Assembly (NCBI RefSeq): GCF_026210795.1
Contig: NC_089434.1
Coordinates: 4,588,001 to 4,652,000 of the forward strand
DNA length: 64,000 nt
DNA from: Rhizophagus irregularis
Lineage: Eukaryota > Glomeromycota > Glomeromycetes > Glomerales > Glomeraceae
Direction: 5' to 3'
Numbering within the stretch: position 1 is the stretch's first letter; each line of letters opens with the position of its first letter. Shown in pieces: positions 1-12,999 of the stretch. The notes under the pieces are model-generated. The model worked only from the letters and a program-made list of their open reading frames with translations. It searched no databases and was not told the origin of the DNA. Made by a program: the position numbers and the translations under genes.

Positions 1-70
1 ATCAAATATAAATCGATTTTAGATTTAAATCTTACACTTTAATTCAGATTCTAAAAGAGAATATCAAAGA

Positions 71-283
71 TTAAAACTTTTTTTTTTTTCCCAAACCAGC
101 TTCAGATAAAACATTATCTGATTCTATATTATGAATTATTTCCCAGGATGCATTTTCATTCTTAGCAATAACTTGATGGTTAACAATGGATTTAGTTTTA
201 GAAATAAAAATATAAGAACCATCATTTTTATTATTTAAATAAGAATAAAGTGTCATTAAATTGCATTTTAATGAAGAATCCAT
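71..283 (-). CDS. Possible short hypothetical ORF (70 aa)
   Basis: An open frame of 70 residues starts with ATG at 283 and ends at a stop next to a T-run. Its composition is ordinary (no low-complexity run except a terminal Lys tract encoded by the T-run), which is why I keep it, but I recognise no domain. It may be an exon of a gene extending left of the window or a chance ORF. No TATA-like promoter or intron signal makes the case stronger. Confidence 0.2.
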   Translation of the reverse strand: MDSSLKCNLMTLYSYLNNKNDGSYIFISKTKSIVNHQVIAKNENASWEIIHNIESDNVLSEAGLGKKKKF

Positions 284-1280
284 ATTTGTTTTTTAAATTT
301 TTGTAATAAACTGTTGCTATTTAAATAAGTTTGGCACAGGCACATAATATTCCTGTTACGTGACAGGAAGTATTTTTCTGTTACAAATATGTAATCTAAA
401 TATCACATATCATCATGATGTTATACAAAATATTTGTTAAGCATTTATCAAATATTTCAATATTTAATCTAAGCGCTTTTTAAACAAATTTCAATGCAGC
501 TTGTATTTGGTAAACACAAGTATTGGTAATTCAAATGCATTTATAGAGTATTCAAATTTAATACAATATATATGTTTGATTTAAATAATTAAAATGTGTT
601 TAACTCAAATAATTAAAATGTAATAAATTCAAATAATAAAATATATTTGGTTACAAATAATTGAATATATATGCTTTTCTATTAGTTTATATATATATAT
701 ATTATATTTTATAATTTATAGTCATTATTTATTACTTACAATTCTTCATAAATAACCTTTATTTTTGGATGTTTTATAGTGCAACAGCCATTTTTATCGT
801 GGATATTTTTCCAAATTAAGACGTTATTTGGGTTAATAGCCAATAGTTATATATTTATTTCAAGTAATTGATGATTTTCTTTAATCTGTAATACTGAAAA
901 AGAAAGAGACTTTACATCTAATTATTGCAAATTTACAGTGATTAGTTAATTTTTTTTCTCTATATTCTTTATATATATTTAATAATTAGTATTATTTTAG
1001 TTAATAAATTTACAAGTTGATTTATAATGAAATTGACAGTACTATTACTGTAAATTAACATCATATAACAAAGTTAGCAAAATTTATAAAGGATTTTTAA
1101 ACTATTTTATTAGTATTTATAGTTGCATGAAATTGCTTATTGAAATTTATGATTTTATGTTAAAAATATTTTAACAATCAATTATTACCATTTTAAAGAA
1201 AAAAAAATTATTACCATATATATAATAGAATTTTCATTTCAGTTAATATTTTTAATCAAAATGTTAAACAGTCTAAGAAT
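284..1280. other. AT-rich intergenic DNA
   Basis: No coding sequence seen. Apart from a ~60-bp segment at 922-981 that recurs at 2959-3019, this is simple AT-rich DNA. Confidence 0.5.
922..981 (+). repeat. Direct repeat, copy 1 (copy 2 at 2959-3019)
   Basis: The segment beginning TTATTGCAAATTTACAGTGA and ending in a CT/TA-rich tail recurs at 2959 with only a few differences (ACAG becomes ACGG). The two copies are in the same orientation, about 2.04 kb apart, and bracket the 1289-2653 element. Confidence 0.7.
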
Positions 1281-1288
1281 GCTAAACT

Positions 1289-2653
1289 AGGACCCCGGAC
1301 AATTATAATAGAAGTCATATCTGTGATACTAATAAAAATTCAAAAAAATATACATAAATTTAGTCATTTTATTATACATTTTTATCCTATAATCTTTATA
1401 TAATACTAAAATATACTTTTTTATCATATGACCTTAATATATATTTATGTTAAAATTTTATTTTTTTTATTTACAGTATATCAATATCATATATGTTAAT
1501 CATCTTTAAAATAGGGTAAATTTAGATATCACCTCTATATAATGTTTAAATCTAGCAGATTAATAAAATACATACTGTTTTATCAGGTAAAATTTATACT
1601 GTATAATAAAATTTTATGATAACTATGTTATTTACAAGATCAAAATCAATATCAATTTTACAACAAAAAACTATAATTATGTCAAAAATCAAAATAAGTT
1701 GCTAAAGGATTAAGAACGAAAGTTATACTATCAAAGAAGTACAAAATTATTACCAAGATATGAAATCCAAGTACTTTCTAAGCTGAAATTTGGATTTTCC
1801 TAAAAAAAAGAAAGAAAGGAACATTAATGACTATTCAAAATAAAAAAAAAATAAAACAAGTAAAAAAAGCTAATTACCAAAGTCTGAGGTCCTATGATTG
1901 CAAAATTCATGCTAAGATCCATAAAAAAAAGTAAATTAATGATGTTTTAAAATCAAACAAATGCTAAAATGAGAGATATTTATTGCAATTTTAAAATCAA
2001 TACCAAAGTTCAAGTTAAAATATCCCTAAATAAAAGAAAGAAAATCCATTAATAATGTCCTTAAATAAAAAAAAATAACGTCAAAACAAAAAAGAGAAAA
2101 GAACACATATCCACTTGTGATTTTAAAGTTTTTTGAAGTTCGAGTTCACTCCTAAAAATAAGAACATTAGTAAGATTTATAGACAAAAAACGCAAAAATA
2201 GTAGAAATAATACTTTCATACATTTTTCATACTTAGAATTTCAAAAATCCATACCAATGTTCAGAATGGTTTGTCTTAAAAAAAAGAAAAGAAACTCCCA
2301 CTATTCCTATTTATGATTTTAGAGTTTATGCTGTTAATACTGTTCTAAAGAGAGGAGAGGAGAAAAAAAAAATTTCAAAATAAAATTTTTTCTTCATGTC
2401 ACAAAATCAAAGTATGATAAAAAGTAAAATACTAAATATTAAAATATACACTTTTATAATAAATTTATATATGACCTTGAATTTTTATCTGAAATTTTAT
2501 ACTTTTTTTTATTATAATCTATTTTTGTAATATACTATTTTTGCATATAACATTTTCTTAAAATATACGTTTTTTTTATATAACCTGCTCATTAAAAATA
2601 CAAAATTTTATATTTATTTTACATATGACCCCTATTATAATTATTCGGGTCCT
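1289..2653. mobile_element. Non-autonomous DNA transposon, hAT-like (8-bp TSD)
   Basis: The ends are inverted: the left begins AGGACCCCGG followed by AATTATAATAG and GTCATAT, and the right end, reverse-complemented, begins AGGACCCGAAT followed by AATTATAATAG and GTCATAT. About 26 of the terminal 33 positions match. The 8-bp word GCTAAACT lies immediately outside both ends (1281-1288 and 2654-2661), a clean target-site duplication of the size made by hAT-type transposases. The 1365-bp interior has no long ORF, so the element is non-autonomous. It holds A-rich degenerate repeats built around ACCAAAGT and AAAGAAAG blocks (about 1750-2300), and subterminal repeats resembling ATATACTTTTTTAT followed by ATGACC near both ends. 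Confidence 0.82.
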
Positions 2654-2958
2654 GCTAAACTGCTACATCAAGAAAAATTTGAAAGGTTAAAGAGGAATGG
2701 AAAAAGTCTTAGAAGAAAGTTTGTTCAAGTTTTCTTACTTTAAAGTTTCTTCTGATATTAGATTGAAAATTTGTCAAATAATAGAGCACCAAGTAACCAT
2801 ATATTTAAAATAGCTTCATTTGTGTGGAACTTAAAAAATCAACTATTTAATGCATTTTGGGCTGTTTTAAATGAATACCATGAAGTAATAATGATGGTTT
2901 TTGTAAAAGATAAATCAAATAATTGAAGCCTGATTTTCCTTAAAGCTCTACTATAAGC

Positions 2959-3019
2959 TTATTGCAAATTTACGGTGATTAGTTATTTTTTTTCTCTATA
3001 TTCTTTATATATATATTTA
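2959..3019 (+). repeat. Direct repeat, copy 2
   Basis: Partner of 922-981, same orientation, differing mainly by one substitution in the first 20 bases and a longer TA tract. Confidence 0.7.
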
Positions 3020-3021
3020 AA

Positions 3022-4120
3022 TCATTTATCATCAATTAAATTCTTTATATGTTTATTCATTGTTTCTGAATTCAGTTTTTTGACTTCATCCAATAGCTGT
3101 GTTTGTAAATAATAATTACTCATAATATTTATGATACCGGTATGTTGCATGATTTTACATTCGCATTTGCTGCATCAGCTGAACAAATCGAAGAAAATAG
3201 GAATGTTAGAAAGTTATTCGCACTTTTTTTAAAACTTTTTTTTTAGGTATTAATTTTCTTTTACGTAATTTTATTAAATAATGGCAAAATAAATAAATTA
3301 ATTCTCATGAGTTTTGTTCTAAAATATTGATCAGAGTTTAATCATGATCGCGAATTTTATAATTGATAAGAGATAAAATATTTAAAAAATAAAAAAATAT
3401 TTAAAATATTTGATCCATAAAAAAAATTTATCTTTTTTAAAAATAATTTGCTAACCTATTGCCAATATTTTTAAATTTGAATTTTTTAATATTTTTTATT
3501 GATTTTATTATTGATTGTAATTTTCAATTTCTCTATTTCAGATAACAGGTTATCAAAAATATTCGAGTTAATTATAATTTTGTTTGGAAAAGTAGCCTTT
3601 GGTGGCGTGGAAACTCCTCTTTTTTTTGGCAAAATGATTATTTATATGATAAAGAACATACAAAATTTTATAAAATACATCTAAAGTTTAGTAACAAAGT
3701 TACCTCCCTCCATACCAAAAACCGTTACTCCATATAGTAACGTTGTAGTACTTTTACCTACTACCTCAAATATATTATTATTACCTAGATTGATTTTATT
3801 TATTAACCATTTTTAATTTTTCTATTCTAATTCTTTTTTTATAATTTGGCTATTTTCTAGATTTTTTTTGATTATTATTATTTTTTACTAAAATTATCAT
3901 CTCAATATCAGATTCTCTGCTTTCATCCTTCGTTATATTTTATGAAATCGTTTTCTTTTGTCCAATTTACGAATACCTTGTGATTTCTTAAACTCTATTA
4001 TTTCACCACATATCGGTTTCCATATTTCATAAATAAACGTCATGTATAGGATAGATCACTTATTTTTTAGTAACCGCGTGTCCTCTACCTTACAATGTTT
4101 ATATTTCCAAATCTTAATGA
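3022..4120. other. AT-rich intergenic DNA downstream of the polymerase pseudogene
   Basis: No convincing gene. A 61-codon open frame at 3499-3684 (plus) has a hydrophobic start but no recognisable domain. A small perfect hairpin, CGTTACT-6-AGTAACG, lies near 3723-3743. Confidence 0.45.
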
Positions 4121-4800
4121 TTAAGCGTGGAAACTCTTCGATACTTTCAATTTTACGATTTTTTCTACCGGCAATGTTACATCATGCGCAACCCAAGGGA
4201 ATGATATCATATTTTCAGAATCATCATCTAATTCCGAAGGATGATATGATACATAATACCAAGCATAAGCTTTAGACTCCATTCTACTACGAACCCCAGG
4301 TAAAACAACACTAGATCCTTCGATAAAAATTCTTCTTCAAATAATTTTCGATAATGTCGTTTAATTGGAATTAAAGCTTCCATCACAGATTTTTTTACAT
4401 CGCGAGGTTCCTTTTTATCAACTTTCGTAATAGTATTCACGATATATCCACTAGTTACTTCAATTTCGGTAATAATTCCAAATTGATTCATTAATCCTCT
4501 TATGTTTGCATCATACTCTCGCTTTAATTTTCGTGCACCATATAAAAATTCTTCATACGCATCAGCATATAATCTTTGATCAAAATTCTCTACATTTAAA
4601 TTAGTTTGTGGTTCTTCTGATACATCAATAGAACGATATAAAATACCGAGATGTTATTGAGACTCGATTTTTTATAAGATTTTTCCATAAAATCTGGAAA
4701 TTCACTAACACGAAGTACAGGTGGAAATTCTGGTGGTGTTCCCGTTTTGGGAGAATCTACGGCATCAGAACGTAATTGTGCAAGACATATACATTGCACC

Positions 4801-5480
4801 TTATTTTCCGAAGTTTCGCAACGGTTCCGTTTGTTAGCTCCTCAAATTTTATCAACGCCAAACTGATGAACGTGTTAACATTCCCCGGATTATAGATAAT
4901 AAACGTCTTAGGCGTTTCTTATATGTGTACATTACGACGTTTCACCTCAATCAAGTGGAATTTCACCTTTATCCAACGCGATGAGCGAAAAGTTTGTCAT
5001 ATCTTCACCATACAGATGGAAGGGATCGAGGGTACAGCAACTCCACAAGTCAAAAGTAATTTGAGATGCGCTAAATGCTCTGAAGACCTTTCCTCGTGTC
5101 TCCCTCCTCTAGGCTTTCTTCGATTCTCCCCTCAAGCCCCCTCGAAACAACTAGTATATTTAACGTTTTAACCAAACGTGCATTACAAATGATAATCTCC
5201 ACGCAAGTTGTGTCCATATTGCCCATCGACTAGCGGTGATACTGTATTCTCCTCCCGCGCCACATATATTGTGATAATTGCATAGACTGCTCCTTCAGGA
5301 GAGCAAAACCGTTTAACCAGCAATATGGGAAGGAATTCTCTCTTATGTTTTAACCACGTAATGCACCAACTTCGGAAGAATCTGCTTTTGCTAAATGAGC
5401 GTTTCGCGATCATACCAAGTTTGTCAGAAAAGAGATAATTTTACGAAAAATTTTTTGATATCTTTCATCGTTACATTCAC
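4801..5480. other. Unassigned DNA inside the polymerase pseudogene
   Basis: On the minus strand this replaces the polymerase segment expected between LIPS and the LAQL block. It holds short broken frames (one reads KTFIIYNPGNVNTFISLALI near 4850-4910) that I do not recognise. Since DIRS-like RNase H sequence lies immediately upstream, it is probably more of the same insertion or an older element. Confidence 0.35.
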
Positions 5481-6023
5481 ATTACATTTTCAACCATTCT
5501 TGGTTTTTGAATCTGATAATTCAAATTCTCTGCGATCTTTGAGAGATCCGGTGATATCGTCCCGCCCTGATGATTGATATAGGATACACAGGGGATAAAT
5601 AATCATTGTTTACCACATTGCTGATAAAATCATGTGATCTAGTATTATAATTGGTTCCTTACATTATTATTTGAAATTTGGCCACATGTCGTGTTGTCTG
5701 TACGAATCAATGCCGTTTGGTTCACCAGCTCCTTGAACGCGAGAATGGAGAACTGAATTTCCTTCAGTTCCAGAATATAGTTGACTCCAACTAAGTCCAT
5801 CTGCCGTGGATGGTCAAGTTGTCCCGGGACGCACCCCAGCCGGTATTTGACGCATCTGTGTGAATTACGGTTTTTGGTTCTTCCTGGATTAAACTTCTTC
5901 CATTCCAAGAAGGAAGATTTTTTATCCACCACTCGAGTTGCTGTATGCTTTCGTTGGAGTTTTACAGTACCGCTCCACCCGTGCAGTTTCAGACCATAAT
6001 TTTTGTCTCGGAGCTACATTTTA
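5480..6023 (-). mobile_element. DIRS-like retrotransposon fragment (RNase H region)
   Basis: Minus-strand frames read LELKEIQFSILAFKELV and ALIRTDNTT (5700-5790), then NHQGGTISPDLSKIAEN (about 5510-5585). These match the RNase H region of DIRS-type, tyrosine-recombinase retrotransposons. An upstream stretch, GLKLHGW (about 5980), is homologous to GLKKQGW in the neighbouring fragment at 6240-6740, so the two are separate, overlapping pieces and not one element split by the gene. The frame is broken by stops. It starts immediately after polymerase residues LIPS (codon ends at 6024). Confidence 0.72.
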
Positions 6024-6239
6024 GGAGGGAATCAAACGTTCATCATATATTACACTAAATTAAAATTATTATTTTTTTTTTAAAAAAAAAGTCAATAACT
6101 TAAACATAACTTAAACAACCTTAAATACTCTAAAGTTTTAAACAATGAGAAATAAAGATACATACGTGAAATCGTCACCATCTAGATCACCACCGCTACA
6201 TTCACTAGGAATATCACGATAACCAACCGCTGGGAATAC

Positions 6240-6740
6240 TAGAAGAGCGAATAAGATCGCTCTTAACTCTTTGGTTCCTCTGGAATAAGACTTCGTCCGT
6301 TCCATAGAGGTAAGTTCTTGGTCCACCATTCCAATTGTGCGATGCTTTCTGGGGAAAGTTCTATAATAGCATTCCAACCTTGCTTCTTCAGACCAATATT
6401 TTTGTCTCTTAGTAGTGCGCGAGAATGCAATCTGGCTGGAAACATAGCGTCCGTTGTTGCTGTGATCTTTCCTATAAGAGAAGCTAACTTGCGAACCGGA
6501 ATTCCGGGTCCATTTCTTGAATTGCTTTTATTTTTAATAGTTCTGAAATCTCGTGAGAGAACACGTTCAAATCTATGTCTCGTAACGTGTTTGAGAAATA
6601 GGAGTCCGGATATAACCTTCACGTACAATAGACGTAGCCCAACATTTCCCAAACAGTTCCGACCATCGGTCTTGATATAAACCAAGACCTCCAGCCACCA
6701 TGTCCATAGAGGTCGTTAAGCTGAACTCTGGCGGCTCCGC
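6240..6740 (-). mobile_element. DIRS-like fragment inserted next to the polymerase active site
   Basis: About 501 bp lie between polymerase residues HLVDV (ending 6741) and VFPAVG (starting 6239), which would be adjacent in an intact enzyme. The insert reads GGLGLYQDRWSELFGK (RT entry), then RKLASLIGKITATTDAMFPA and ARLHSRALLRDKN, then LEWWTKNLPLWNGRSLIPEE (start of RNase H). It lacks the RT palm, so it was internally deleted or assembled from pieces. A perfect inverted repeat AAGAGCGA-6-TCGCTCTT sits at its inner edge (about 6242-6263). Splice sites at the junctions would not restore the polymerase frame, so it is not an intron. Confidence 0.78.
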
Positions 6741-9199
6741 TACATCTACTAAATGACTTAAAGCCTTACATGTTAAAGCTGTAACTATACATATATCTCC
6801 TGGGTGAAAGCAAGGATTTCGAAGTACAATACACCTTCCAGTTATTACCTTTTTACTGGATGGGTTACATGGGTCAGATATACAACAATAAATTTGACAC
6901 TTGTGTAAAGTTTCGGTAACATTCAAGACGCCTAATAATGCCCCAACGCGAATTTTTGCCTTTTAATGTCTCTTAACATTATGGTACGAAATAATGAAAT
7001 AAAATTCATTAAATAACGATCATTATTTCTTAAAAATTCCGCTTTGACAAGATCAGCAAGTGAGGTTGAAATTCCATATTCATCAACATTCCTTTGTAAA
7101 GCACCCAACACCGTATGTTCGCTTTCAAGCATTTTATCCAATTTCCTAACTCGTAAATCTTTAATTCAATAAATACTTCATCAGAAATTCCTAATGCGGA
7201 CAATAATGTAATCGCCTGACGATTGAGATATGCTGATATGAACGTAGAACCTCTGATAACTTCTAACACATTATGTTGACTAGGACGAACTTGAACTTGA
7301 TTATTTTTCACATTAATTAACTGAAATAAAACACCTTTATACCCAGCCATTTTAATTTGAAATGCACTTGGAATAGTTTTTAAATACAATTCATAAGCAA
7401 TCTTCTTTGTTAATGAAAGAGATTTCCTACCCCATCAGAAAAAGTGAACCCATTTCTAACTATATCAAGAATTTCTTCAATGTCATTAATAGGTAGCCTT
7501 TGAATAGCACGAGTACTTGAAAAACACTGACCCACATATTTTGCTACACTTTTATTTGTTGAAAAATTCCTCATCCAATCTCTAACCATAGTGAAAAAAA
7601 CCAACAACTATGATCTCTTAATCGACTAGCAGATAAAGCCAAGAATTCGTAGTGCCTATCACCAATAGTTATGCCATCACGTAAAGCACGATAAACTCCA
7701 TTATATAAAGCATCGTTAGAAGTATCACTATTAGATGAAGATGAACCAACTTTACTCTACAAATTGGACACGTAAAAAATGATCTTTCTTATCATGAAAA
7801 TAACGGATCACCCTATTAGAAGTTTCCATGGTTGGAGTTAAAATATAACATGTAGTAGGAGTTACACCAACTTTACGCACCATACCACAATAATATGATA
7901 TATATTTAGGTTTATTATCTATTTTATATTTTAAATCCTCCAATTCTGAACTTAAATATGTTAAAGGTTTATAGATCCTTTTCTTCCTTGAATAAATACC
8001 TTCCAAAATATCAAAAGAGACCTACAGTAGGTTGTTGAGATAATAAAGAAAAGAATTCTTCACAAAGGTTATACTCATTAAGGTAATTAAAAGAAATATT
8101 ACATTCGACCATATAATTAACTTCAAAGTTTAACAATGAACGGTTCACAAAATGTTTACGTAAATCAGTTACTCTAACAATTTTTAATGGAAAATTACTA
8201 ATGTTTGAAGTTCTAGGAGCCAAATTATATTCACCGGCATTCTCAATTAATTCCAAGACCTTCAATAGAGTTTTTACCAACTTGATCCAAATCAAAAGTT
8301 ATTCTAAAGACTAGCCATTTACCAGGTTCTTCATTATTTTTATGAAAACGAGGCATTTTTTTACCATCCTCTGTAACTTTCAGTAATATCATCACAATAC
8401 ACCAATTAAATTTATTTGATTTTTGATACTTATCTAATACCCAATATTTTGCGGGGTATTTATTTTCTATAGTAATTGAACTACGAGATCTTTGTTGAGA
8501 AGCGTCAAGCTCAGAATAAATATCATCGATTATATCCTTAAAATCGATTTCAAGCTTAAAAGTGCGCACTTTATGACCAAATTCCACAATTATTTTTTGT
8601 TTTCGATGATTTATAGAAAATTTTACCGATTGAGTAAATTTAGCTTCAGATACAAATACACCAGATAGTAAATAATCACCCAATTCTAAACTTTCAGCAG
8701 GAAAGGAATAATCAGTGAAAGTATCAGAACTACAATATTTTTGATAATCGAGTCGTAAAAACTTTTCCATGAAAGCGTAACGATTTATTCCAGAAAGGAT
8801 AAGCGGGTACAGGTCTAATTAAATAAATAATTTTAAAGGGATAAGTAAATGATAATTTAAAGGGTTGAAAAAGAATAAATGTATGAAAAATACGTACTTG
8901 AATATGATATAAGCAGTTCCATTTGAACATTCAGGAGAGACATAAGTTTCTTTTGTCTCAATTTCTACTCTATAAACATTACCATAAGTAGTAAAAGCAT
9001 CCATTATATTAGTTGAAGTAGCGTTAGTTTGAATATCACTAACTCTGAATTTTAATTCAGCAAAATTTTTCCATTCGCGAGGAGGTTTAATTTGAGGAGG
9101 TTGAGGGTTAATTTGAGGAGGTTTAATTATTTTTTTACGACCATTGTAACTATTAGGTTTTTTATAAGAACCGGCTTTCGCCTTTTTACCCATAAACCA

Positions 9200-10640
9200 T
9201 TATTTTTAAAGATTTTAAAATGGATTATTATTTTTTTTTTGAGGATATTTAAGTATTGTTTAAGAAGATGATCATACCCAATTTGTATATATGTAATGAT
9301 TGAGCTAAAAAAAAATTTTTTTTTTAGATAATCTTTGTTTCAATATATTTTATTGATTATCAATATAGAAGAACTTCAATTATAGTTCAAAAAAAGGTAA
9401 AATGGACAAATAATTCGAAACTCCTAATATAAAATTTACGAATCAAAAATTCGAGATTAAATTATATCGCAATACAAACGTATAATTGGTATTTAAAAAT
9501 AGTGATTTAGTTATAGAATTACAAATTACAATACCCTAACTTATATTTGAACAATGGACATGAATTATTAAATTAATAATCAAAAATTACGAGAATAGCA
9601 AACGTTGTATATTTAAACATTTCTGGGAATCATTTTTGCAAATTAATTTTTTTTTAAAAAAAATGTATTATCATAGAGTAATAACTTAATATTGTACATA
9701 AACTCCCAGGTACAATGTATACTACTCTTTTTTGCATATGATAAATCAAAACGCATGTTACGCAAAATTTCAGATGATGTAAATAAATCGAAAATTTTCC
9801 AAAATAGATTTTTTTTCCCATGAAATAAAAAAAATTTTATTAAATATCATATGTATTAAAAAAAAAATATCAACTTCTTACATTAATTAAAAAAAAACAA
9901 AAAATATTTTGCATTTTTTTTTCTTTGATTAAACCCCGATTATCACTCATCTTATCGTAGTATATTTGCTTTTCCTGAATCATGTAATCATATGTTATTT
10001 TTTACCAAGAGTTTAAAACACCAAATATAGATTAACCTCATTACACCCGTAAGGAGGTGCACCTAGTTTAGTGAATCAGGCCTAAAATTCGTTAACATGA
10101 TATGAAAATCTGGTATAACTCGGAAAAATTTTGTATATTGCTGTAAATTGTATAATACTTGTATTATGGATAACGCATCACACAAAATATCTTCGTTATA
10201 TTAAATAAAAATTCGTTATAAATAATAGTTATATATTATATACACTGGTTATAGACTTACTTCGTTAAACGGTATACAGCATTTTACTAGTAATCTTCGG
10301 TATAACTACAACACCGAAGGAATTCGTTAAATCGAAATTCGTTGTAAAGCGAGTGGACTGTAGTATTGTAACTTTGTTCAAATAAATATTGTGTACATAT
10401 GAGTTTGACCCATTTTAAGAATTTTTTCGTATGATATTATATAATTTTATTTTTCATGGATATAAAAATTGGTGATATTATTATCAGTTATATTAAAATT
10501 TAAACTTTTTCAATTTTTAACATAGTATTATATAATCAAAAATATAATAAAAATGAATTTCATCATAAATTATAAATCCACGTCACTCTTGTTATTACGT
10601 ATCACAAATTTTATATATATATTTTTTTTTTTTGTAGCAA
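9200..10640. other. AT-rich intergenic region between divergent genes
   Basis: No gene seen. The stretch about 10180-10370 carries several TTCGTTATA / ATTCGTTAAA words and ends with GTGGACTGTAGTA, resembling a decayed pogo-like terminal sequence, but I could not find a matching left end. Confidence 0.4.
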
Positions 10641-10814
10641 ATTTCAGTGACGTAACGCGTGCACTTCGCTACGTGATCCAATATATAAACATGAGGACTT
10701 TTTCTTAGCTTATATTTCTTTAGTTTTGTTTTTTTCAATTATTGTTTTTTTTGTTACCCGTAATCCGTAATTAATAATTAATTTATTCATTCATTTATTT
10801 TGTCCCATTACAAA
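10640..10814 (+). promoter_or_regulatory. Putative promoter of the kinesin-like gene
   Basis: A TGACGTAA element (CRE/ATF-like, 10648-10655), a TACGTGAT word and an ATATATAAAC TATA-like box (about 10681-10690) precede the ATG at 10815 by 125-170 bp, a plausible distance. No transcript evidence is available. Confidence 0.35.
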
Positions 10815-12523
<1,709 letters not shown>

Positions 12524-12798
12524 ATTTGATTTATTTCGTTAAATCTATTCACGTGTATCCATCATATTTAATGCCATGCAATTCTATATATTCTATATCA
12601 AAATTTACCTTATTAGAAAAAGATTTCTGTAAAGCTTTTGATTCATTTTGCTAAGTTCATAATCGCATGGTGCCAATAAAATTCTTCTCAACTGCCTTAT
12701 AGACTTGTTTAAGTGACCATTTTTTTTTTGATATAATATTTTCAGTATATTGAGTTGATCTAATAATGTTAAATTGTTTGCTATAAACATATACATTA

Positions 12799-12919
12799 GG
12801 CCAGTTTATAACGGGGTATTTGGTCGGTTACACTAAAATTTGTGGCCAATAAATTTGTTTGTAGAACAATCAAATATGCAACTTAGTGTAAAAGCCGATC
12901 GAACAATTATGAACTGACC
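12799..12919. mobile_element. Tc1/mariner-type mini-MITE (TA TSD)
   Basis: A 121-bp element is flanked by TA on both sides (12797-12798, 12920-12921). The left end GGCCAGTTTATAACGGGG and the reverse-complemented right end GGTCAGTTCATAATTG continue with imperfect pairing for about 36 bp to TTACACTA on both arms. Confidence 0.65.
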
Positions 12920-12999
12920 TATTGAAATACTGTAACAACCCATCTATAAAGAATTGCTAATATGCCTAACATGGTTCTATTTTCACTAATATGTATAAA

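Larger units (their letters stand above)
4121..9193 (-). pseudogene. Cellular RNA-dependent RNA polymerase (RNA silencing type), disrupted
   Basis: Family role: eukaryotic RdRPs (QDE-1/RDR family) copy single-stranded RNA into dsRNA for small-RNA silencing. What shows this: ATG at 9193 opens a Lys/Pro-rich leader then an RRM-like segment (to 8898). An 83-bp intron (8815-8897) follows, then conserved blocks VTPTTCY and METSNRV (7800-7870), FLRVQF (about 7770), GQCFSST (7510-7540), SDGVG (about 7430), FQIKMAGYKGVL, STFISAYLNRQ, GRCIVLRNPCFHPGD, and the catalytic CSGGDLDGDDF (6171-6188). A 111-bp intron (6055-6165) cleanly rejoins T-VIYDERLIPS. The C-terminal blocks LAQLRSDAVDSPKTG (about 4750-4790), PDFMEK, and KAYAWYYVSYHP (about 4240-4274) follow, with a stop at 4121. 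It is broken: frame changes near 8765, 8270, 8020, 7752, 7595, 7405, 7150, 6955, 4660 (with a TAA) and 4330, most at short homopolymers, plus two retroelement insertions (6240-6740 and within 4801-6023). About 60-80 residues after LIPS are missing. Read as a pseudogene; base-level errors could explain the indels but not the insertions. Confidence 0.9.

Noticed and set aside
6055-6165. Possibility that this 111-bp gap in the polymerase is a third insertion
   Set aside because: It has a good donor (GTATGT) and acceptor (TTTAG), and joining restores DFT-VIYDERLIPS, so it is an intron.
6318-6680. 120-codon plus-strand ORF
   Set aside because: Antisense of the DIRS-like fragment, whose minus-strand text has recognisable motifs.
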